Positions 6,939-12,197 of a DNA stretch of 12,197 nt are shown in pieces. The DNA is from Phycisphaerae bacterium. Its GTDB lineage: Bacteria > Planctomycetota > Phycisphaerae > UBA1845. The stretch spans positions 1 to 12,197 of the forward strand of contig BQJS01000148.1 in the NCBI GenBank assembly GCA_021604825.1, written 5' to 3'. The position numbers and the translations under genes are program-made. Under the pieces are notes generated by a model. The model searched no databases and was not told where the DNA came from. It worked only from the letters and a program-made list of their open reading frames with translations. Numbering within the stretch: the first letter of the stretch is position 1; each line of letters begins with the position of its first letter.

Positions 6939-7850
6939 ATGCAAAAAACCCGAGTACCAAGAAACCCACGATCCAAGTCTCTGGACATGCAAACAAATCG
7001 GAAGCCCGCGCCTGCGTCATCGTCACCCCAAAGCGCCGATCAGCCGCATGCAACCTCTTCCTCGCACTCGCCAGAGTCTTCGCATCTTAACGACACCGAA
7101 CTGCGCCTTCAGGAACAGTTTGACTATCTTGAATCGCAGTTTGAAAGACTCAAGGATCAGACGCGGCAGGCCCAGCGACTCGCCACCTTGGGGACGGCGG
7201 CGACCGTGCTGGCCCATGAGTTCAACAATCTTATGTCACCGGTGGTTGGGTATGCCCAATACGCCATCGATGCGAACGATCCGGAATTGATGGCCAAGGC
7301 ACTGAGGATCACACTCAAACAAACGGCGATCATGACGTCGATGTCCGATCGGATTCTCGGATTGGCGGCCAACGAGGTCAGCGCCGTGCAGTGCGTCAAC
7401 GCCAAAGAGGCGATCGAAGACGCCCGCGAGTGCCTGATCCGCGATTTGTCGAAGGATAACATCGAATTCATCACCGAAATCGACGAGTCGATCACCTTCC
7501 AAGCCGACCCGAAGCAGATGCAGCAGGTGTTCTTCAATCTGCTGACAAACGCGCGGCAGGCGATAAAACATCGGCATGGCCGCATCACGGTGGCGGCTGA
7601 GCGAACCGACGATGAAACGGTATCGATCAGTTTCCGCGACAACGGTTCGGGCATCCCCAGTGATTCGCTGGACGCGATATTTGGTGAATTCTACAGCACC
7701 AAGAAAAAAGACCGACCCGGCAAGAGCGGGATCGGTCTGGGGTTGTCGTTGTGTCGCGATATTGTCGAGGAACATCGAGGGACGATTCAAGTCGCCAGCG
7801 AAGTTGGAAAGGGAACGATCTTCACCATCAAGTTGCCGGCCGGCGATTAG
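6939..7850 (+). CDS. Soluble orphan sensor histidine kinase (NtrB-like HisKA-HATPase)
   Basis: A 303-residue cytoplasmic two-component histidine kinase with no membrane segment and no recognisable sensor domain. Residues 1-50 are basic and Ser/Pro-rich, probably disordered. Residues 52-84 form a likely coiled coil leading into the dimerisation helix. The H-box LAHEFNNLMSPVVGYAQ has the phospho-acceptor His93 followed by Glu94, the arrangement that supports both kinase and phosphatase activity. The ATPase domain shows the N-box FFNLLTNARQA (198-208), G1 box DNGSGIP (234-240), F-box FGEFYSTKK (248-256) and G2 box GIGLGLSLC (264-272), and ends TIFTIKLP. All ATP-binding signatures are intact. The ATG at 6939 is the first after an in-frame TGA at 6915-6917; an ATG at 6987 would remove only disordered residues. 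No response regulator gene lies beside it, so its partner and signal are unknown; input may come through the N-terminal coiled coil. Confidence 0.92.
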   Translation: MQKTRVPRNPRSKSLDMQTNRKPAPASSSPQSADQPHATSSSHSPESSHLNDTELRLQEQFDYLESQFERLKDQTRQAQRLATLGTAATVLAHEFNNLMSPVVGYAQYAIDANDPELMAKALRITLKQTAIMTSMSDRILGLAANEVSAVQCVNAKEAIEDARECLIRDLSKDNIEFITEIDESITFQADPKQMQQVFFNLLTNARQAIKHRHGRITVAAERTDDETVSISFRDNGSGIPSDSLDAIFGEFYSTKKKDRPGKSGIGLGLSLCRDIVEEHRGTIQVASEVGKGTIFTIKLPAGD

Positions 7851-7903
7851 ATCTACAACCAAGCGTTCTTTGAGAGCCGACCGCAAACTGAGCGAGGCCC
7901 CAT

Positions 7904-8719
7904 TTAATCCTTGTCAAACTTCGATTTTGAAGCCAGGAGTACTTTGGTTTTTGGGTGTATCTTGCGCCATTCTCCAAGAGGCATCGGTGCGGGTTCTGCA
8001 AGAAATGAAATCGTCTCACCCTTTCGCTTGCCGCTAACCGCTGTCCATTTCTCGTCGTCGAGCGGGTACCACAAACTTTCGGTCTGGTGATCGAAGATGA
8101 GAAATACGTCTTTGTAGACGAACCCACTGACACCAAAAGTATCCAACTTTCCATCTGACTCACGTCCGTGAACCACGGACAGTTTGGCCAACGGTCACCA
8201 CCCTACCGTCACCGGCTTGCCGCCGATCGTATCGTTGACCAGCTCGTGCCGATCGAGCAGCGAAATCGGATACGCCCGCACATCGTCACCTTCGACCCAG
8301 CCGATCACCATGATGTCATCCGGTGTCTTCGGGCGTTCGTCCTTGCGGTACGGACTGACGGGCACATTCATGAGACGCCTGTCGGTCGGTTCAACGAACA
8401 TCGGGTCGTCAATGGCGACGATGCGGTACTTACCAATTCCAAACTGGAGGTCAGCGGCATCAAAAGGCGCACCAGTGAAGTCGTACCATTCCTCTCTGCC
8501 AGTCTTGGGATTCACCCCACCCCAAACCAAGGTCTTGTCGCCTTCGATTTTGATCTTCTTGCTTTCGGGTCCGATGATCCCACGGTATTCGGTTTTCTTC
8601 TCAACCTTGTCATCCGCTGGGTTACCCTCACTTCCAGCCCGAACTGATGTCGCCAGTAAAAAAATAACCGCCACGGTGGCACAACCGCGCACGGATAAGA
8701 AAACTCCACTCGGATTCAT
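7904..8719 (-). CDS. Secreted DUF3179 protein, probable selenoprotein with in-frame UGA at residue 175
   Basis: One continuous frame of 271 residues with a TGA at 8195-8197. Without read-through it would appear as a 174-residue N-terminal piece and a short C-terminal piece. Residues 1-28 are a signal peptide (hydrophobic ATVAVIFLLATS, cut after VRA), so it is exported. The DUF3179 core is clear: VRAYPISLLDRHELVNDTIG (147-166), GGKPVTVGW-TGA-PL (166-177), FGVSG (195-199), QTESLW (212-217) and LGEWRKIHPKTKVLL (248-262). Typical family members read W/YCPLC here, so the TGA occupies the conserved Cys position; the second Cys of that motif is Ala178. A SECIS-like hairpin follows directly. Start at 8719: AGGAG lies 7 nt upstream; the frame is open upstream to 8815 but that would displace the signal peptide. 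It converges on the histidine kinase gene (53 nt gap) and lies 89 nt after the ketosynthase gene. The family's biochemical function is unknown to me; a redox role is inferred from Cys/Sec. The alternative is a nonsense mutation. Confidence 0.82.
8164..8180 (-). promoter_or_regulatory. SECIS-like hairpin just after the in-frame UGA
   Basis: On the minus strand GTCCGTG-GTT-CACGGAC forms a perfect 7-bp stem with a GUU apical loop. The loop begins 21 nt after the UGA at 8195-8197. Bacterial SECIS elements lie in the coding sequence straight after the UGA, with the apical loop roughly 16-37 nt away and a G among the first two loop bases; all these conditions are met. Its role would be to recruit SelB with Sec-tRNA. 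SelA, SelB, SelC and SelD are not in the window. Confidence 0.7.
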
Positions 8720-8726
8720 ACAATTG

Positions 8727-8731
8727 CTCCT
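8727..8731 (-). promoter_or_regulatory. Shine-Dalgarno site of the DUF3179 gene
   Basis: AGGAG on the minus strand ends 7 nt before the ATG at 8719. It fixes the start so that the protein begins with a well-formed signal peptide, and it excludes the longer upstream frame. Confidence 0.75.
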
Positions 8732-8746
8732 TAGATTGTCGCCCGG

Positions 8747-8760
8747 AATACTTGAGTATT
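8747..8760. promoter_or_regulatory. Near-perfect palindrome upstream of the DUF3179 gene, possible operator
   Basis: AATACT-TG-AGTATT has 6-bp inverted arms around a 2-nt centre and lies 27-40 nt upstream of the ATG at 8719. Its position fits an operator, or a small RNA hairpin between two genes that may be co-transcribed. It has no U-run, so a terminator is less likely. Confidence 0.35.
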
Positions 8761-8808
8761 TGCTACGCCGAGAGTGAATCCCCTGGCGAGAATCGGCCCG
8801 ATCGGATT

Positions 8809-9849
8809 CTACCAATCAAGCCCAAGAAACAAGCAGTTTAGTCCGCTGCCGATCCCGCAGAAACCAACCCGATGACCTGGTTGGAGGAATCCGCGTTCCG
8901 CCGCCATCGCAGCCGTCATGGGCAACGACGCTGTACCGATGTTTCCCAAGTGTGAGAAAGTCACATAGTCACCGTCCGATGGGAACTCAAATGCTTTGAG
9001 GATCGCGTTGCGGTGCCACGAGCCGACCTGATGACAGACTATGCGATCGGGCTGACCATCTCCCCAATCTAAAATCGACTTGAATTCACGCCAAGTTTCC
9101 GCCCCCAACTTGACGCCATGTTCTAGGACGGCAGCCGCATCGGTTTCCATCTCCATCGGCGCGGTGGCTGACACGCCTGTTGCAGGCCCCCACCGACACA
9201 AACCGTGAAACTGAGGAGCTGTCCGCGCGACGCCACCCAGCAAACGGTGACCATCGTCGATCATCGAAGCTTCAGTCAAAAGCACCCCCACCGCGCCCGA
9301 CCCACCGGTCATGGTCGCCAGTGATTTCTTGAATGTGGCTGGGTCGGGGTTGTCCAACAACCGATTGATCGTGAGTTCAACGATTTCGCGGGCGGATTCG
9401 CACGCCACAACCATCCCCGCTTGGATATGACCCAACTCGATGGCGTTGGCAACTCGAACAATGCCCGTTAACACACCAAGGCATGCGCTGGAGACATCGA
9501 ATACTTCAACCGATGGACCAACGCCAAGGTTGTTCGCCGCGGCGCAGGCGGTGGCGGGCTCGAGATTGTCGCGACAAACTCCGGCATAAATGAACATACC
9601 AATATCAGAAGGTGGAACGCCCCCAAGATCGAGGGCTTTTTGACCGGCTTTAGCTGCAGGCACCCAGATGGGCTGACCTGATTCCCAGAATCGCCGCTCG
9701 GTCACACCGGTCAAACGTTCCAGCTGGCCGCGGCGCAGTTTGAAAGCGTCGTACAACGGAGCTAACTGTTCTTCGATTTCTGCCGACGTGACAACGTTGG
9801 GCGCGAGTTCGTACCCAATGGAGGCTATCTTGACCTTGCTGTATCGCAT
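8809..9849 (-). CDS. 3-oxoacyl-ACP synthase III (FabH/OleA-like condensing enzyme)
   Basis: A complete 346-residue thiolase-fold condensing enzyme of normal family length. The catalytic triad is visible: Cys123 in DVSSACLG, His273 in VCHQVGSWH and Asn303 in SHLGNIGTAS. The C-terminal Gly-rich loop GIGSGLNCLFLGLDW closes the active site. Residues 91-100 read VCRDNLEPAT; a Glu at this place (Glu97) recalls the general-base Glu of OleA, which joins two fatty acyl chains head to head. So the enzyme may condense long acyl chains rather than prime fatty acid synthesis with acetyl-CoA. The ATG at 9849 is chosen over an in-frame TTG at 9855; no good Shine-Dalgarno site precedes either. The gene begins 25 nt after the stop of the PfaC-like gene, so the two are probably one operon, and this enzyme may start from or act on its product. 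FabH versus OleA function cannot be settled from sequence by eye. Confidence 0.9.
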   Translation of the reverse strand: MRYSKVKIASIGYELAPNVVTSAEIEEQLAPLYDAFKLRRGQLERLTGVTERRFWESGQPIWVPAAKAGQKALDLGGVPPSDIGMFIYAGVCRDNLEPATACAAANNLGVGPSVEVFDVSSACLGVLTGIVRVANAIELGHIQAGMVVACESAREIVELTINRLLDNPDPATFKKSLATMTGGSGAVGVLLTEASMIDDGHRLLGGVARTAPQFHGLCRWGPATGVSATAPMEMETDAAAVLEHGVKLGAETWREFKSILDWGDGQPDRIVCHQVGSWHRNAILKAFEFPSDGDYVTFSHLGNIGTASLPMTAAMAAERGFLQPGHRVGFCGIGSGLNCLFLGLDW

Positions 9850-9874
9850 GAACAAAGTGAGTGCTCGGTGCTAA

Positions 9875-12197
9875 CTACGTCAATTCATCTGGCACCAATG
9901 ATACGCCAAAATCACCCATTTCGTAAATGGTGATTCCATCAACACTCAGCCAGCCATTGGCCCGAATGGTGGGCGATGATCCAATCCCATTGCCAGTTTC
10001 ATTCCCAAGTTCAACCGAAGTCACATTGGCACAGACTTCGACACGTTGATTCGCCGGGATGATCTGACCACGATACGACCATGTATGCCGCGCGCCAACC
10101 ACAATTGGCGTGAAATGACACTTGGATACGAAGTCCGACCCGAAACGCTCGATGGCGACAACCTTCAACAATTGCAGCATCGACTCAAGCCCGAGCGACC
10201 CCGGGCACACCGGGTCTTGATAGAAGTGGGCGGCGAAGAACCACTCGTCGGGGTCGACGTCCTTTGAACCCCGTATGAATCCCAGTCCATTCGAGCCACC
10301 ATCGGGAACAAACAGATCGACCCGGTCGATCATTTGAAACGCCTTGCCGGGAAGCATCGCACCTGTGGCGGGGATGCTGGCGACATCGTTCGGCTTCCAC
10401 GGGGCACAAGAATCCCATTGGATCGGGACAGCCCGGGCGATCTCGGACTCGGGCGGTTGGTAACATTTGCTCGCAGGGTCGTTGATCCCGACCTGACGGG
10501 CGAGGGCGTCTTTGGTGAAAAAGCCGAATGCGGTGTTGCCGTCGTAGATAACTTGCGTGCCCTGCCACACCTGCATGTCGAATTTCTGGATGAGCATCCC
10601 GCCGGCTTTTGATACCTGGGTCATTCGCGCGCGGACGGTCAATGTGCCCGAATCCGGAAAGACCTCGCGGTACAACGTCGCTTCACCATCGAGGTTGCGG
10701 AACTTCAAATCCTCGTCGCTTGCCAGCGCGGACCCCTTGTAAGCCGCCAACCATCCGCACGGCTGAAGTGCGATTTCGAGCAACACGGCAAAGGGCATGC
10801 TGCGTTGACGATTCGCACCAAAATACCAAGCGTCCGTCGGCACGTCGTACTGGCACTCGATCCAACCATTTGAATTCAGTTCCCATGGTTCCGCGTGAAC
10901 TTCGGTGACACGATCGAGAAATTGAAACGGTGGGCCAGGAAGTCGCGCAATGCGTCGCTCCTGATCAAACACTTTGTAGCGATCACCGAACGCCTCTGAG
11001 GGGTTGCCGACGGAAAATGCAAGAATCCGATCGTAGTCGAAGATCGGCGTCTTTGGATTCGGCGACGCAGCGATGTCTCCGATTGGAGTCACCGCAATCT
11101 GATTTGCTTGGCTTGCTTGATCCTGTGCGACACCGCTGCTCGAGGCATTCCACAATTCTTCCAACTGTTGCTTGGTGGTACCCGTCATCTTCAATGACAT
11201 ATCGATGAAGCGGACGATCTTTTCGCCGTCGCCATACATCAGCGCATCGGCGATCACGTATGGTTCCGGACCGTAGCCCATTTCTTTGATGTGCAGTTCG
11301 TAGGTGACCACCTTGGTTGCCCGCGTGACCGGGCCACGACATCGCAGTGCGCTCGACACACCGACCACCGGCTCATGGGCGACCGTGTCATGCTCAGCCA
11401 CCCAGCCAATACGCATCAGAAAAATGCGCAGCGTCTGCACGCAGCAGTCATACATCAGCGTGCCGGGCATCACCATGTCGTCGACAAAGTGGCACGTGAG
11501 GAACCAATCGTTGGGATGGATGTCGGCTTCGGCGCGTATCAATCCCTTGCCGAAACGCCCACCGCCAACGTTTAACTCGGTCACACGATGGACCAAACGC
11601 ATCTTGCCCGAAGGCAAACGAATCGGTTGGTTCAGCGGGATCTTTGCGAACGCATCGCCAAAGCAGGCGGCAAGATCGCCTTCGCGAAGGGCATCGACTT
11701 GTTTCTCGTCATACGATTCCACAGCACCGCAAGGCGTGAGCTGCTCGAGGCCGTCGAGCGGAGTGCCTGGTTCGTTGGCCAATTCTTCGGCAGTTTCAAT
11801 GATACCGCCAGACCCGCGAATCTCGTCTTCGGTGAAGAAGCCCGCACATCCGCCGGACATGCTGAGCAGTGGATTGCCCGCGATGCTACCCTCGAACGAA
11901 AAGAAGAACAGGTATGTCTCACCCTGTTGCACGAATCGATCGATGCAAATGTCGTATCGAATCACTTCGCCCGGCATCGGTAAGCCGCGATGGAATCGCA
12001 CCGTCGCATCCAGCAAACGATAGGAACGTGTGCCCTTCACCGCGTGATCGATGCCCAGATATGAGCAGAGGAACAAGTCGGCTTGTCCAGATTCGACGGT
12101 GATTGAAATCGGCATCCGCCCACCGTCGAGGTACCAATCGCCCGCGTTCACGTCCTTTTCTGTGACCACTCGGCCACCCCCCAACGAACGCTTCTCG
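9875..12197 (-). CDS. C-terminal part of a PfaC-like polyunsaturated fatty acid synthase: four hotdog (FabA-type dehydratase) domains
   Basis: 773 residues are visible and the frame is still open at the right edge, so the N-terminus is missing. Numbering from the TTG at 12184, four hotdog units form two FabA-like pairs. Hotdog 1 (about 10-120) has DWYLDGGRMP and an ESGQADLFL helix, without a catalytic His. Hotdog 2 (about 190-335) has TCHFVDDMVMPGTLM with His232 in the active-site place. A Ser/Ala/Gln linker (about 345-380) follows. Hotdog 3 (about 415-560) has LLEIALQPCGWLAAY and no catalytic His. Hotdog 4 (about 600-765) has FFAAHFYQDPVCPGSLG with His653. These are the signatures of the tandem dehydratase region of PfaC, the subunit of anaerobic PUFA synthases that removes water and sets cis double bonds during chain growth. 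PfaC normally carries ketosynthase and chain-length-factor domains before this; they would lie to the right. Related secondary-lipid synthases share this module, so the end product is not known. Confidence 0.9.
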   Translation of the reverse strand, partial: EKRSLGGGRVVTEKDVNAGDWYLDGGRMPISITVESGQADLFLCSYLGIDHAVKGTRSYRLLDATVRFHRGLPMPGEVIRYDICIDRFVQQGETYLFFFSFEGSIAGNPLLSMSGGCAGFFTEDEIRGSGGIIETAEELANEPGTPLDGLEQLTPCGAVESYDEKQVDALREGDLAACFGDAFAKIPLNQPIRLPSGKMRLVHRVTELNVGGGRFGKGLIRAEADIHPNDWFLTCHFVDDMVMPGTLMYDCCVQTLRIFLMRIGWVAEHDTVAHEPVVGVSSALRCRGPVTRATKVVTYELHIKEMGYGPEPYVIADALMYGDGEKIVRFIDMSLKMTGTTKQQLEELWNASSSGVAQDQASQANQIAVTPIGDIAASPNPKTPIFDYDRILAFSVGNPSEAFGDRYKVFDQERRIARLPGPPFQFLDRVTEVHAEPWELNSNGWIECQYDVPTDAWYFGANRQRSMPFAVLLEIALQPCGWLAAYKGSALASDEDLKFRNLDGEATLYREVFPDSGTLTVRARMTQVSKAGGMLIQKFDMQVWQGTQVIYDGNTAFGFFTKDALARQVGINDPASKCYQPPESEIARAVPIQWDSCAPWKPNDVASIPATGAMLPGKAFQMIDRVDLFVPDGGSNGLGFIRGSKDVDPDEWFFAAHFYQDPVCPGSLGLESMLQLLKVVAIERFGSDFVSKCHFTPIVVGARHTWSYRGQIIPANQRVEVCANVTSVELGNETGNGIGSSPTIRANGWLSVDGITIYEMGDFGVSLVPDELT

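Noticed and set aside
8195..8197. Reading the TGA as a nonsense mutation and the DUF3179 gene as a pseudogene or two genes
   Set aside because: The TGA sits exactly on the conserved Cys, the frame is intact on both sides, and a SECIS-like hairpin follows at the right distance. A pseudogene remains the main alternative and is stated as such.
11304..12023. Plus-strand open frame of 239 codons
   Set aside because: It lies opposite the PfaC-like dehydratase, whose motifs are unmistakable; the translation is low-complexity Ser/Arg-rich.

Overview
The window looks like a chromosomal stretch of a free-living, moderately GC-rich Gram-negative-type bacterium. A member of the Planctomycetota or a relative is my best guess. 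The guess rests on the gene types together: a calcium-binding-repeat lipoprotein with a TolB-like propeller, a secreted DUF3179 protein, a PfaC-like multi-hotdog dehydratase beside a FabH/OleA-like ketosynthase, and several genes without Shine-Dalgarno sites. No ribosomal or other phylogenetic marker is present, so this is inference.

Layout. 1-2695 is read on the minus strand: an MFS-type membrane transporter that runs off the left edge (GTG start at 1127), then a lipoprotein with acidic linker, thrombospondin-type-3 repeats and a six-bladed propeller (1289-2695). 2696-3085 is a divergent intergenic region with a cluster of DnaA-box-like 9-mers. 3086-7850 is read on the plus strand: a protein with a possible BtrH/C39-like fold, a secreted helical protein with two internal Spy/CpxP-like repeats, the tRNA 2-thiouridylase MnmA, and an orphan soluble histidine kinase. 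mnmA is bracketed by two different REPIN-like palindromic elements (about 5274-5390 and 6622-6701). 7904-12197 is read on the minus strand: the C-terminal part of a polyunsaturated-fatty-acid-synthase-type dehydratase protein entering from the right edge, a FabH/OleA-like condensing enzyme 25 nt downstream of it, and a DUF3179 gene.

The most notable observation is in the DUF3179 gene (7904-8719, minus). Two reading frames that look like separate ORFs are one continuous frame interrupted by a single TGA, placed exactly where the family has the Cys of its CPL(C) motif. The mRNA just after this TGA folds into a perfect 7-bp hairpin with a G-first apical loop, 21 nt from the UGA, as expected of a bacterial SECIS. 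I read this gene as a secreted selenoprotein, not a pseudogene.

A second observation concerns translation signals. Three successive plus-strand genes (3086, 4098, 5475) have no Shine-Dalgarno sequence but each has a TATAAT-like hexamer ending exactly 6 nt before the ATG, which predicts leaderless mRNAs. Two minus-strand genes in the same window have strong, well-placed Shine-Dalgarno sites, and a third has a plausible one.

How the genes may work together: only the right-hand pair (PfaC-like dehydratase plus ketosynthase) forms a clear functional unit, in long-chain or polyunsaturated lipid synthesis. The other genes appear to be independently transcribed housekeeping, envelope or signalling genes.
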